Origin: Oceanicola granulosus HTCC2516 | GTDB taxonomy: Bacteria; Pseudomonadota; Alphaproteobacteria; Rhodobacterales; Rhodobacteraceae | NCBI RefSeq assembly: GCF_000153305.1 | Contig: NZ_CH724107.1 | Span: forward strand, 1,487,972-1,534,971 | Direction of reading: 5' to 3' | Length of the DNA: 47,000 nt | Shown: in pieces, positions 32,256 through 41,361 of the stretch | Layout of the letters: each line of letters begins with the position of its first letter | How positions within the stretch are numbered: position 1 is the first letter of the stretch | Notes under the pieces: model-generated | Databases searched by the model: none | What the model was told of the DNA's origin: nothing | Seen by the model: only the letters and a program-made list of their open reading frames with translations | Position numbers and translations under genes: made by a program

Positions 32256-33356
32256 TCAGGCGTCGAGCGCACGACAATCCTCGGGCAGCCAGCCGATCTC
32301 GATCTGGTCTCCCGGCGCCAGACGCACCTGGTCGGGCGCGTTCCGCGTCTTGATGACGAAATCGTCGTTGCCCGCCACGCGAAGGCGGGTCCGGAAGATA
32401 TCGCCCATGTAGATGAACTCGAGCACTTCCGCCTTGAGGGTGTGAGCCCCCTGCTGCAGGCGCTCGGGGTTGTACTCGACCCGCTCGGGCCGGATCGACA
32501 CCTTGGTGCGCTCGCCGACCTCGGAGACGTTGACGGGCTTGGCGTCGATGATGTCGCCGCTGTCGAGCTTCACCACGCAGTGATCGCCGCGGATCTCCTC
32601 GACCACGCCCTCGAGGGTGTTGTTCTCGCCGATGAACTGCGCGACGAAGCTGTTCTCGGGCGCCTCGTAGAGCTGGTCGGGCGGCGCGAGCTGCTGGATG
32701 CGGCCGTCGTCGAACACCGCGACGCGGTCCGACATGGTCAGCGCCTCGGTCTGGTCGTGGGTGACGTAGACCACGGTGATCCCGAGCCGGTGCGCGAGGT
32801 GGGTGATCTCGAACTGGAGCGTTTCGCGCAGCTGCTTGTCGAGCGCACCGAGCGGCTCGTCCATCAGCACGAGCTCGGGCTCGAACACCAGCGCGCGCGC
32901 CAGCGCGATCCGCTGCTGCTGGCCGCCCGAGAGCTGCGCCGGGCGGCGGCCGGCGAAGTCGCCCATCTGGACCATGTCCAGCGCGCGCTTGATCTTGCTC
33001 TCGCGCTCGGACTTGCCCATGCCGCGCACTTCCAGCGGGAAGGCGAGGTTCTCGGCGACGGTCATGTGCGGGAACAGCGCGTAGTTCTGGAAGACCATGC
33101 CGATCCCGCGCTTGTGCGGCGGAATGTTGTTGATCGGCTTGCCGTCCAGCTTGATCTCGCCGTGCGTGGCGGTCTCGAAGCCGGCGAGCATCATCAGGCA
33201 GGTGGTCTTCCCCGAGCCCGACGGCCCCAGCATGGTGAGGAACTCGCCCTTCGGCATGGAGAGGTTCAGATCCTTAACGACCAGCGTTTCGCCGTCGTAG
33301 CTCTTCTGCACTCGCTCGAAGGCGACGAACGCGGTGCCGTTCGCTGTATCTGCCAA
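32256..33356 (-). CDS. polyamine-type ABC transporter ATP-binding protein (PotA-like)
   Basis: This cytoplasmic ATPase powers the importer. The 366-residue protein has Walker A GPSGSGKTT (44-52), the Q-loop, signature LSGGQQQRIALARAL, Walker B ELVLMDEPLGALD and the H-loop YVTHDQTEA. A C-terminal TOBE-type domain follows (about 245-360), as in PotA. It is the first gene of the minus-strand operon, with the promoter expected in 33357-33766. Confidence 0.93.
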   Translation of the reverse strand: MADTANGTAFVAFERVQKSYDGETLVVKDLNLSMPKGEFLTMLGPSGSGKTTCLMMLAGFETATHGEIKLDGKPINNIPPHKRGIGMVFQNYALFPHMTVAENLAFPLEVRGMGKSERESKIKRALDMVQMGDFAGRRPAQLSGGQQQRIALARALVFEPELVLMDEPLGALDKQLRETLQFEITHLAHRLGITVVYVTHDQTEALTMSDRVAVFDDGRIQQLAPPDQLYEAPENSFVAQFIGENNTLEGVVEEIRGDHCVVKLDSGDIIDAKPVNVSEVGERTKVSIRPERVEYNPERLQQGAHTLKAEVLEFIYMGDIFRTRLRVAGNDDFVIKTRNAPDQVRLAPGDQIEIGWLPEDCRALDA

Positions 33357-33766
33357 ATGGCGCTCCCTGATGTTGTCCGACGGTAGACCCGCCTTGATGG
33401 AGACAATCTAAACCCAAGCCCGCCCACCTTTGCAACCGATTCACCAATGTTGAACATCGAGGGCTTCGATCTACGGCCGACCGCGCCGTGCCGGAAGTGC
33501 CGCAAAAATGGGCTGTTTTGTCGCTAACAGGCAATCCCGGCCTGCGCCGAATGTCGACCAGTGACGCAGCGGAAGCCGTGGTCGGGGCCGCTTCGGACGC
33601 AGGGGAAGCTCCGGCCTCACGCTGTAGCAATTCGCCCTTCAGGTTGCAGGATTGATCCATTGTGGCCTTAAGGGACCACTTCGGGCGTGTTGTCCGGACG
33701 CTCCCGTCACGCCTAGTGACACGCGGCCGGCGGGCGGGCAGAACGGTCGGGTAAGGGGGCCGATAG
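33357..33766. other. divergent promoter region between importer operon and sensor kinase
   Basis: This 410-base gap separates two divergent transcription units. I see no convincing gene and no clear operator palindrome. AAGGGGG at 33753-33759 is the ribosome site of the kinase gene. Long open frames crossing the gap are antisense artefacts of high GC. Confidence 0.5.
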
Positions 33767-36700
33767 ATGCACCCACCGCCAAAACGAGGCGCAGCAGTAA
33801 TGACGCAGGCCCCATCGCTCGCCAGAGCCGTGCTCCTCGCCGTTTGCGGCGCCGTCACCATTGGCGGGTTCGTCATGGTGCAGGATCGCAGCCAGACGCG
33901 CGCGGCCGAGGCCTTCATCACACTGACCGACAATGCCCGCACCGCGCTGATCGAGCGCGTCGAGCGGCACAACAACCTGCTCGTCGGGATGCAGCTCTAC
34001 CTCGACAGCTCCGACAACGTGACCTTCGCCGAATGGCGCGACTACGTCCGTTCCCTGGAGTCGGTGCGGGGGCTGACCAGCCTGGTCGGCCTCGGCTACG
34101 CCAACAACCTGCAGCCCGGCTCGCTGGAGCAATTCTTCGAGGCCACCACCTCCGACGGCATCGCCGACTTTCGGATCCGGCCCGCCCGGACCGGCGACAT
34201 CGAGCGCTACGTCATCAAGTTCTTCGAGCCGGTGGAGAGCCTTGACCTGCAGGGCCTTGACCTCGCCGCCTACCCTGCCCTCGCCGAGGCCGCCCGCGAC
34301 GCCGCGCGCAGCGGCGAGACCATCCTCGCGCCGCCGGGCCCGGCGAGCACCGGGGGCACGATCCTGATGCTGCGCCCGCGCTACAGCCTCGACGCGCCCG
34401 TCGACACGCCCGAGGAACGCCTCGCGGCGCTGCGCGGCTGGAACCTCGGCCCGCTCGACCCGCAGGTGCTGGTGCAGGAGATCGAGGACGAATTCGCCGG
34501 CGCCTTCCGCGTCAGGATCGACGATGCCGGCGCGCGCACGCGTCTCGCCGACACCACCCTGCCCGACGTCCAGCCCGACTTCCGCCTGACCGAGGTGGTG
34601 CCGGTGCTGGGACGCAACTGGGCCTTCACCTGGGAGAGCACCCCGACCTTCGAGGCGATGAACGCGCGCAGCACGCCGTGGATCGTGCTCGTCGCGGGCG
34701 TCGCGGTGACGGCGCTCGTCGCGGCGCTGGCCGGGGTGCTGGCGCGGCGCGAGATCGCCGTGCGCCGGCTGGTGGAGGAGCGGACCCGCGAGCTCGAGGC
34801 GCGCGCGGAGATGAACCGCTCGTTCCTCGACAACCGCGTCGTGGCGATGCTCATCGTCGACGCCGACGGCTCCGTGCTCAGCGGCAACCAGGCCGCCGCG
34901 CGGCTCTTCGGCTACGCGGTGAGCGACCTGAAGGGCGTGCTGCTCAACAACCTGATCCCCGGCGCCATCGCCTCGATCGACTGGACCCTCTCGACCACCC
35001 AGGGCGTCCACCGCGACGGCTCGACGCTCTATCTCGACGTGCAGGTCAACCGCTGGACCAACGCCGGCGACAACGCCCGCTCCACCGTGCTGATCCGCGA
35101 CGTCTCCGAGCAGACCCGCACCTCGCGCCAACTCGACGAGCAGGAAGAGCGCTTCAACCGCGCCATCAACGAGGCCGGCATCGGGGTCTTCGACATCGAC
35201 CTCGAGAGCGACGTCTCGGTCGTCTCCAACAGCTGGCTGCGGGTCATGGGCCTGCCCGCCGACGTCACGCTCGAGAACCCGCAGGCGCTGTTCCGCGAGC
35301 GGGTCCATCCCGAGGACCGGCCGATCATCGAGGCGGCGAACTACGCCCACATCGACGGCCACACCGACCGCACCGTGACCGAGTACCGGGTGCGCTTCGA
35401 CGACGGCACCTGGCGCTGGATGCGCTCCAACGCCGTCGTCACCGAGCGCGACGAGGACGGCCGTGCGCTGCGCCTTCTGGGCGTGCAGACCGACGTCACC
35501 GACCGCCACGAGGCGCAGGACGCGTTGCGCCGCAGCGAGGAGCGTTTCCGGAAGTTCCTCGCGCAGGCGCCAGTCGGCATGGCGATCTTCGACGGCCAGG
35601 GGCGTTTCCTCGGGCTCAACGAGGCGATGGTCAAGCTGACCGGCTACAGCGAGGCCGAGCTGCTCGAGATGCGCTTCGGCGACCTGCTCTCCAAGGACGA
35701 CCTGGCGCAGATCTTCGACACCGTCGTCGAAACCCACGGCGACGGCGCGCGCGGCTATACCGGCGAGCACCAGCTCAGCCACCGCAACGGCGGGCACGTC
35801 TGGGCGCTGCTGTCGGTCGCCTGGACCTTCGACGCCGATCGCGGCAGCGACCTCTACATCGTGCAGCTGCAGGACATCAGCGAGCGGCGCGAGATCGAGC
35901 GGCTGAAGAGCGAGTTCGTCGCCACCGTGAGCCACGAGCTGCGCACGCCGCTGACCTCGGTGAAGGGTGCGCTCGACCTCGTCGTGGGCGCGATGGCGGA
36001 CAAGCTGCCGAAATCGTCCCTGCGCCTGCTCGACATCGCCCAGAGCAACACCGACCGGCTGATCTACCTGGTCAACGACATCCTCGACCTCGAGAAGATC
36101 TCGGCGGGACAGATCGATTTCCACATCCAGCCCGAGAGCGCCAACGAATTGCTCGACGCCTCCGTCAAGCAGACCCGCCCGATCGCGGTGCAGCAGGACG
36201 TCCACCTCGTCTGGCGCCCGCAGGAGCCCGACCGGATGGTGCTGGCCGACGCCGGCCGCCTCAACCAGGTGCTGCTCAACCTGATCTCCAACGCCTGCAA
36301 GTTCTCCCACGCCGGCGGCCGCGTCGAGGTCTGGTTCGAGGTGCGGGGCGCGGAGGTGATGTTCTTCGTCAAGGACGAGGGCGTCGGCATCTCCGCGACG
36401 CACCGCAACAGCATCTTCAAGCCGTTCTCGCAGGTCGACAGCTCCGATACCCGCGAGAAGGGCGGCACCGGGCTGGGGCTGAACATCTGCAAGGAACTCG
36501 TCGAGCGCATGAACGGGCGCATCGACTTCGAAAGCACCCTCGGCGAGGGCACGACCTTCCGCTTCACCTGCCCGCTCGCCGAGCCCGCCGACGCCGAGCC
36601 GGACGAGACCGACGCCGCTTCCTCGCGCACGCGCATCCTGCTCGTCGAGGGCGACGCGGGGTTCGGCGGGCTGCTGCGCAGTCACCTGAGCGGCGATTCG

Positions 36701-36961
36701 GAGGTGGCGATCGTCACCTGCATCGACGCCGCGCGCGAGCGGCTGCGCAGCGCGCGCTACGACGTGGTGATGGTCGACCTCGGCCTCGCCAGCGCCGCCC
36801 GGCGGCTGGTGCGCGACATCGCGCGGGAGCACCCCGACTCGAAGATCGTCGCCCTCAACGCGCTCGCCCACGACCCGGGCGGCCTGCCCCTGACCGAGGA
36901 GGCGCTGCAGATCGGACGCTCCCTCGACCAGCTCCGCAACAGCTTGCGGAAGGCGTCATGA
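33767..36961 (+). CDS. CHASE/multi-PAS hybrid sensor histidine kinase with degenerate receiver
   Basis: The 1064-residue membrane kinase has a first membrane segment (about 25-43) and a periplasmic CHASE-like sensor (about 70-285, with VERHNNLLVGMQLYLDSS and VGLGYAN). A second segment follows (about 303-327), then three PAS domains (about 350-705). The HisKA domain has phosphoacceptor SHELRTPL, and the ATPase has N-box NLISNACKFS and DEGVGIS. The C-terminal receiver (about 957-1050) keeps an Asp in VMVDLG, but the acidic pair is altered (LLVEGD) and the conserved Thr and Lys are not evident. ATG 33767 has AAGGGGG seven bases upstream. ATG 33800 is an alternative. It begins a plus-strand signalling group. 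Confidence 0.9.
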   Translation: MHPPPKRGAAVMTQAPSLARAVLLAVCGAVTIGGFVMVQDRSQTRAAEAFITLTDNARTALIERVERHNNLLVGMQLYLDSSDNVTFAEWRDYVRSLESVRGLTSLVGLGYANNLQPGSLEQFFEATTSDGIADFRIRPARTGDIERYVIKFFEPVESLDLQGLDLAAYPALAEAARDAARSGETILAPPGPASTGGTILMLRPRYSLDAPVDTPEERLAALRGWNLGPLDPQVLVQEIEDEFAGAFRVRIDDAGARTRLADTTLPDVQPDFRLTEVVPVLGRNWAFTWESTPTFEAMNARSTPWIVLVAGVAVTALVAALAGVLARREIAVRRLVEERTRELEARAEMNRSFLDNRVVAMLIVDADGSVLSGNQAAARLFGYAVSDLKGVLLNNLIPGAIASIDWTLSTTQGVHRDGSTLYLDVQVNRWTNAGDNARSTVLIRDVSEQTRTSRQLDEQEERFNRAINEAGIGVFDIDLESDVSVVSNSWLRVMGLPADVTLENPQALFRERVHPEDRPIIEAANYAHIDGHTDRTVTEYRVRFDDGTWRWMRSNAVVTERDEDGRALRLLGVQTDVTDRHEAQDALRRSEERFRKFLAQAPVGMAIFDGQGRFLGLNEAMVKLTGYSEAELLEMRFGDLLSKDDLAQIFDTVVETHGDGARGYTGEHQLSHRNGGHVWALLSVAWTFDADRGSDLYIVQLQDISERREIERLKSEFVATVSHELRTPLTSVKGALDLVVGAMADKLPKSSLRLLDIAQSNTDRLIYLVNDILDLEKISAGQIDFHIQPESANELLDASVKQTRPIAVQQDVHLVWRPQEPDRMVLADAGRLNQVLLNLISNACKFSHAGGRVEVWFEVRGAEVMFFVKDEGVGISATHRNSIFKPFSQVDSSDTREKGGTGLGLNICKELVERMNGRIDFESTLGEGTTFRFTCPLAEPADAEPDETDAASSRTRILLVEGDAGFGGLLRSHLSGDSEVAIVTCIDAARERLRSARYDVVMVDLGLASAARRLVRDIAREHPDSKIVALNALAHDPGGLPLTEEALQIGRSLDQLRNSLRKAS

Positions 36962-37110
36962 CCGATCCTGCACCTCCTGCCACAAATCCGTCTCCGTTCG
37001 AGCAAAATCGAAGCTCAATGGTCGCCTACAAAAATGCCGAAGGTTCCCGCCGTATTTCGGGACCCCGCATTGGGAGAGACCGCCGGTGGCGGTCGCGGAG
37101 ATGGGTTTGA
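36958..37110 (+). CDS. possible 50-aa ORF coupled to the kinase stop
   Basis: ATG 36958 overlaps the kinase stop (ATGA), and the frame runs 50 codons (MTDPAPPATNPSPFEQNRSS..., ending in Arg/Trp-rich residues). No family is recognised. It ends five bases before the next kinase start. It could be a leader or a chance frame. Confidence 0.25.
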   Translation: MTDPAPPATNPSPFEQNRSSMVAYKNAEGSRRISGPRIGRDRRWRSRRWV

Positions 37111-37114
37111 GATC

Positions 37115-38773
37115 ATGCGCTTCAGGCAGTTGAACAAGGCTGGACTACTCGCACCGCTCGCGGCGCTCACGTCTTCGCCCGCAATTGCCCAGGTCACCGA
37201 TCCCGCCCCGTCCAACCAGGCGCTCTACTGGCTCGGCGTCAGCGTCGTCGCCGTCTGCGCCGGCCTCGTCGCCACCCGTCTGCGGGCGCAGACCGCCCCC
37301 CGCGAGCCCAGCGAGACCGAGAAGCAGCTCGCCCACGAGGTACGCGCGCTCAACGCCCACGCCATCGTGCTGGTCGCCGACAGCCGGATGCGGATCGTTC
37401 ACGTCAACGACCGCTTCGTCGAGGCTTCCGGCTTCACCCGCAGCGAGCTGGTGGGGCGTCCGACGAGCTGGATCTACCTGTCAAACGACCAGAAGACCCA
37501 CGGCGAGATCTGCCGCCACATCTTCGACGGCAAGACCTGGTCGGGCGAGACCCGGCTGCGGTGCAAAGACGGCACCTACCGCTGGACCCAGACGACGATC
37601 ATCCCGCGCCTCGACGAGAACGGCAAGGTGATCGGCACCGTCGGCATCCGCACCGACATCACCGCCTCGAAGACCGCGAGCGAAGAGCGCGACATCGTTT
37701 CCGCGCTGCACCGCCTGTCCGACGCCGTCGTGATGTTCAGCGCCGACAGCTTCCGCATTCTCTACCTGAACGAGACGGCGATGAGCCTGCTCGACTGGAA
37801 CGAGGCCAGGTACCCGACGAAGCGGATGTTCGACATCGATTTCGAGCACGATCCGGACGAGGTGCGCTCCGTCCTGCAGAAGCTGGTCAACGGCACCGCC
37901 AACAGCCTGAGCTTCGAGATCCGCCTGTCCGACCGCCCGTTCCTGGCCAACCTGCAGCTCGTCCGCCCCGCCGCGGGCGAGGCGCGTTTCGTGGCGATCC
38001 TGCGCGACCTGTCCGAGCGCGAGGAGATGGACCGGGCCAAGAACGAGTTTATCTCCACCGTCAGCCACGAGCTGCGCTCGCCGCTGACCTCGATCAAGGG
38101 CGCGATGGGGCTGGTCCTGTCGGGCGCGGCGGGGGAGATCTCGCCCAAGGCGGCGGAGCTCGTCGAGATCGCGCACCGCAACGCCGACCGGCTCGTGCTG
38201 ATCGTCAACGACATCCTCGACCTCGAGAAGATCGCCGCCGGGCGCATGGAATTCACCCTCGAGCGGCACGACCTGATGGTGATCCTGCGCGAGGCCCGCG
38301 CGGCCAACAACGCCTATGCCGAACGCTTCCAGGTCAAGATCAGCGTGCGGCCGCCCGCCGCCCCCGCCTGGGCGAACGTCGACGCCGACCGCATCCTGCA
38401 GGTGCTGACCAACCTGCTGTCGAACGCCGCGAAGTTCTCGCGCCCCGGCAGCGAGATCCTCGCCACCGTCAGCACCGAGGGCGGCCGCCACACCGTCTCC
38501 GTCACCGACCGCGGCGTCGGCATCCCGCAGGAGGCGCTGGCGACGATCTTCGAACGCTTCCAGCAGGTCGATAACCCCGGCCACAACGCGCCGCGCGGCA
38601 GCGGGCTCGGGCTCAGCATCGTGAAGGCCATCGTCGAGAGCCACGGCGGCAGCGTCAGCGTCGACAGCACGCCGGGCGAAGGCACGACGGTGAGCTTCAC
38701 ACTCGACGACGCCGACGCCGACGCCGCAGCGCCGGACGAGACTCCCCCGCTCATCGCAGCCAATTCTTCCTGA
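37115..38773 (+). CDS. PAS-domain membrane sensor histidine kinase
   Basis: The 552-residue protein starts with a signal-like segment (to about residue 26) and a membrane helix (about 38-55). A canonical PAS domain follows (about 70-200, with VLVADSRMRIVHVNDRF and WTQTTIIPRLDENGKVIG), then a second PAS-like region. HisKA (TVSHELRSPLTSIKGAM) and an ATPase domain with [17 protein letters not shown] and GSGLGLS complete it. ATG 37115 is chosen because it begins the signal-like sequence. An in-frame start at 37034 is possible. It precedes a stand-alone receiver by 11 bases, its likely partner. Its HisKA/ATPase part resembles those of the other two kinases in this window. Confidence 0.88.
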   Translation: MRFRQLNKAGLLAPLAALTSSPAIAQVTDPAPSNQALYWLGVSVVAVCAGLVATRLRAQTAPREPSETEKQLAHEVRALNAHAIVLVADSRMRIVHVNDRFVEASGFTRSELVGRPTSWIYLSNDQKTHGEICRHIFDGKTWSGETRLRCKDGTYRWTQTTIIPRLDENGKVIGTVGIRTDITASKTASEERDIVSALHRLSDAVVMFSADSFRILYLNETAMSLLDWNEARYPTKRMFDIDFEHDPDEVRSVLQKLVNGTANSLSFEIRLSDRPFLANLQLVRPAAGEARFVAILRDLSEREEMDRAKNEFISTVSHELRSPLTSIKGAMGLVLSGAAGEISPKAAELVEIAHRNADRLVLIVNDILDLEKIAAGRMEFTLERHDLMVILREARAANNAYAERFQVKISVRPPAAPAWANVDADRILQVLTNLLSNAAKFSRPGSEILATVSTEGGRHTVSVTDRGVGIPQEALATIFERFQQVDNPGHNAPRGSGLGLSIVKAIVESHGGSVSVDSTPGEGTTVSFTLDDADADAAAPDETPPLIAANSS

Positions 38774-38784
38774 AAGGTACCCCA

Positions 38785-39165
38785 ATGACCCTGCGCATCC
38801 TGCATGTCGAAGACGACGAGGACATTCGCGAGATCGCGAAGCTCTCGCTCGAGATGACGGGCGAGTTCGAGCTGATGCAGTGCGCCAGCGGCCCCGAAGC
38901 CATCGCCGCGGCGCCGGGCTACGCGCCCGACCTTCTGCTGATGGACGTGATGATGCCGGGGATGAGCGGCGAGCAGTTGCTGGCCGAGCTGCGCAAGCTG
39001 CCGGGCTTCGCCGACACGCCGGCGATCTTCATGACCGCCCGCGCCCAGCCCACCGAGGTCAAGGCGCTGCGCGACCAGGGCGCGCTGGAGGTGATCGTCA
39101 AGCCGTTCGACCCGCTGAGCCTCGCGACGCAGATCCAGGACATCCTCGCCGCCGCGCCGGCCTGA
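38785..39165 (+). CDS. single-domain response regulator
   Basis: The 126-residue CheY-like receiver has the acidic pair E9-D10-D11, phosphoacceptor D54 in LLMDVMMPGMSG, T84 and K106 in VKPFDP. There is no output domain, so it must act by protein contact or as a phosphorelay shuttle. It is coupled to the upstream kinase gene and followed by a strong terminator. Confidence 0.93.
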   Translation: MTLRILHVEDDEDIREIAKLSLEMTGEFELMQCASGPEAIAAAPGYAPDLLLMDVMMPGMSGEQLLAELRKLPGFADTPAIFMTARAQPTEVKALRDQGALEVIVKPFDPLSLATQIQDILAAAPA

Positions 39166-39181
39166 TCGGCAACGCTCAGAC

Positions 39182-39217
39182 GAGAAAAGGCGCGCCGGGC
39201 GGGCGCGCCTTTTTCTC
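39182..39217. terminator. bidirectional intrinsic terminator
   Basis: An AAAAGGCGCGCC arm (39185-39196), a five-base loop and GGCGCGCC (39202-39209) followed by TTTTT (39210-39214) form a strong hairpin with T-runs on both strands. It sits between the convergent response-regulator and Hpt genes and should end transcription from both. Confidence 0.9.
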
Positions 39218-39234
39218 GTCCGGGGGTAGAGGGA

Positions 39235-39570
39235 TCAGGCGGCGTCGCAGTAGTCGAGCGACAGGCCGAGGAACCAGTCGAGCGCGGTGATGCATTCCTG
39301 CACCTCGCCCTGCCCGTCCTCGAGCACGGCGATGAACACCAGCTCCGTCTCCCGCGCCGCGTCGCCCAGCGGGGCCAGGCCGAGCGAACCGGCGGCACCG
39401 GCGATGCGGTGCAGGATGGTCTGCGCCTCGCTGAGATCGTCGGAGCTGGCTTCCCCGGCGCGGGCGGCGGCGAGGATTTCCTCCATCCGGTCGTGCCGCT
39501 CCACGTGGACACGCAGAAACCCGGCGCGCAGCCGGATCAAGGCGCTGCTGCTGAGTTGAAGGCCGCTCAT
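39235..39570 (-). CDS. Hpt-domain phosphotransfer protein
   Basis: This 111-residue helical protein has the Hpt core ILHRIAGAAGSLGL, with candidate phosphorylated His54. The Lys usually found three residues after it is Ala57. Its ATG overlaps the stop of the upstream response regulator (ATGA), so the two are co-translated. The likely role is passing phosphate between the kinases and receivers encoded around it. Assignment rests on motif and context. Confidence 0.75.
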   Translation of the reverse strand: MSGLQLSSSALIRLRAGFLRVHVERHDRMEEILAAARAGEASSDDLSEAQTILHRIAGAAGSLGLAPLGDAARETELVFIAVLEDGQGEVQECITALDWFLGLSLDYCDAA

Positions 39571-40529
39571 CCCGCGCTCTCCATGAACCAGATGTCGTCG
39601 AGCTTGCGCTCCGCCTCGCGGGCGGCGTCCTCGGCCGAGCTGTGCGCCTCGGCGAGCGCCTCGATGGCGCGGTCGCCCGCGTGCCAGGTCAGGCGCATCA
39701 CCCGCCCCGGCGCGACGCGCACGTTGAGCGGCTCGCCGGTGCTGAGATGAAGCTCCATCTCGCGGATCACCCGGTGCATGTGGTCGAGGAAGTACTTCAG
39801 GTCCGGCGTCCAGCCGCCCTCGGTGACGCAGGCGAAGGTGCCGTTGCCCACGTAGGAGATCAGGAACTGGTGCGGCTTGAGGCAGTCGGAGATCGCCTCG
39901 GAGACGTCGACGATCATGCACTGGAAGTCGAACTCCGACATCTTCGCGTAAAGCTCCTCGACCCGGCGGATCGTGAAGGCGAAGACCGAAGAGCCGAACA
40001 GCGCCTTGCGGCTCAGCTGCATCAGGTAGTTCTCCAGCGCCTGGAACTCGATGACCCCGTCGACGTCGCGGATGTCGAAGGGTTCGTGCAGCGGCACCCG
40101 GGCCTGCGCGTGCGCGGCCTCGGTCGCGAAGAGCTTGGCCGTGTGGCGGCGGCGCTCGGTGACGAGGCCGTCGACGAGGTTGATGCGCGCGGTCAGCTCG
40201 TTCATCTCGAACGGCTTGGTGACGTAATCGGTCGCGCCCGCCGCGAAGGCGGAGTCGATGTAGCGCTTTTCCGACATCGCGGTGATCATCAGGATCGGCG
40301 TGCGGCGCAGGCCCTCGTAGGCCCGGATCTCGCGGACGAGCTCGATCCCGTCCATGCGCGGCATCTGGATATCGAGGAGGAAACAGTCGAATTCCTCTCC
40401 GTCGGCGATGCGTTCGAGCGCCTCCACCGCGGAGTCCGCGGTGTGCAGGTCATGGTCGCCGATCGTCCCGATGATCTCCGTCAGGAGTTCCAGGATGATC
40501 GGATCGTCATCTACGGCTAGGATTTTCAT
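39567..40529 (-). CDS. response regulator with unrecognised C-terminal domain
   Basis: The 320-residue protein has an N-terminal receiver: D7-D8-D9, phosphoacceptor D53 in LLDIQMPRMDG and K105 in VTKPFE. The remaining 180 residues contain FAFTIRRVEELYAKM, LISYVGNGTFACVT and a Trp/His-containing end. The strand-helix pattern and the VGNGTFA stretch recall a degenerate diguanylate cyclase fold, but no GG(D/E)EF is present. It overlaps the Hpt gene and diverges from the Mo-pterin-like gene. The output is unknown. Confidence 0.85.
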   Translation of the reverse strand: MKILAVDDDPIILELLTEIIGTIGDHDLHTADSAVEALERIADGEEFDCFLLDIQMPRMDGIELVREIRAYEGLRRTPILMITAMSEKRYIDSAFAAGATDYVTKPFEMNELTARINLVDGLVTERRRHTAKLFATEAAHAQARVPLHEPFDIRDVDGVIEFQALENYLMQLSRKALFGSSVFAFTIRRVEELYAKMSEFDFQCMIVDVSEAISDCLKPHQFLISYVGNGTFACVTEGGWTPDLKYFLDHMHRVIREMELHLSTGEPLNVRVAPGRVMRLTWHAGDRAIEALAEAHSSAEDAAREAERKLDDIWFMESAG

Positions 40530-40899
40530 TTGTTAACCCACCACTCGGTTTCGGTGCGCAGTTGTCCTGTCATTCGGAATCGGCACCGACGAGAACTGCC
40601 TTTCCATGCCAAGCTGGCCCTCAATCTGGGCGAGATTTGGGCTGCATCACGCTTTTTTGTTAGCCACCCGACACTCGCGGCTTGCACAACCGGCAGCCGC
40701 CATGGAGCGGCCCCCCACGCATGGGTGCGGCTTTCGGACCATTCTCGGTGAAAAAATACCATGTGTCGCAGCGGCATCGCGACGTCACACCGAAATTGCG
40801 CCACAATGGCGGTCTATCCCTTTCAAAGTTAATGAATGACTCGAAATCCATTGGCCGCCCCGGCGGGCATGGATATGACCAACAGACGGAGAGCAGGAG
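40530..40899. other. divergent promoter region, no gene seen
   Basis: This 370-base gap lies between the divergent response-regulator and Mo-pterin-like genes. Short frames on both strands look like chance. No clear palindromic operator was found. GGAG before ATG 40900 is the likely ribosome site. Confidence 0.5.
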
Positions 40900-41361
40900 A
40901 TGAAGCTAGCCCCTATGGTTGTCGGATCGGTCCTCGCGGTCCTCGCTGCCCAGGCTGGTGCGGAGACGGTGCTGACGATCAACGGCGCCGAACCCCGCGA
41001 GTACACCCTCGAGCAGCTCGAGGAGATGCCGCAGGCCGAGTACGAGACGACGAACGCCTTCGTCGGCGAGCCGACGACGTTTTCCGGCCCGCTGTTGCGT
41101 GACCTTCTGGCCGAGGACGAGCTGCCGGAGGACGCCGAGATCACGCTGCGCGCCATCAACGACTACGAGGTCGACGTTCCGCTGAGCGACGCGATGACCT
41201 ACGACGTCATCATCGCCACGCGGATGGACGGCAAGCACATGTCGGTGCGCGAGCGGGGGCCGCTCTGGGTGATGTACCCGATCTCCGACCACCCCGAGCT
41301 CGAGGATTCGATCTACAGCAGCCGCCTGATCTGGCAACTGGTCGCCATCAACACCGAATGA
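40900..41361 (+). CDS. periplasmic oxidoreductase molybdopterin-binding-like protein without cysteine
   Basis: The 153-residue protein has a signal peptide (cleavage near AQAGA). Its mature part (EYTLEQLEEMP, then FSGPLLRDLL, LRAINDYEVDVPLSD, RGPLWVMYP) matches the sulfite-oxidase/YedY Mo-pterin-binding fold. It has no cysteine at all, so the cysteine that binds molybdenum in that enzyme family is missing. Its stop overlaps the start of a sensor kinase (ATGA). A sensory or ligand-binding role for the kinase is therefore more likely than catalysis. This is inference from motif loss and gene coupling. Confidence 0.75.
   Translation: MKLAPMVVGSVLAVLAAQAGAETVLTINGAEPREYTLEQLEEMPQAEYETTNAFVGEPTTFSGPLLRDLLAEDELPEDAEITLRAINDYEVDVPLSDAMTYDVIIATRMDGKHMSVRERGPLWVMYPISDHPELEDSIYSSRLIWQLVAINTE

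Noticed and set aside
33713-36871. Very long minus-strand open frame of more than 1,000 codons
   Set aside because: It is antisense to the multi-domain kinase. It has repetitive Arg/Val/Asp/His composition and no domains, typical of shadow frames in GC-rich coding DNA.
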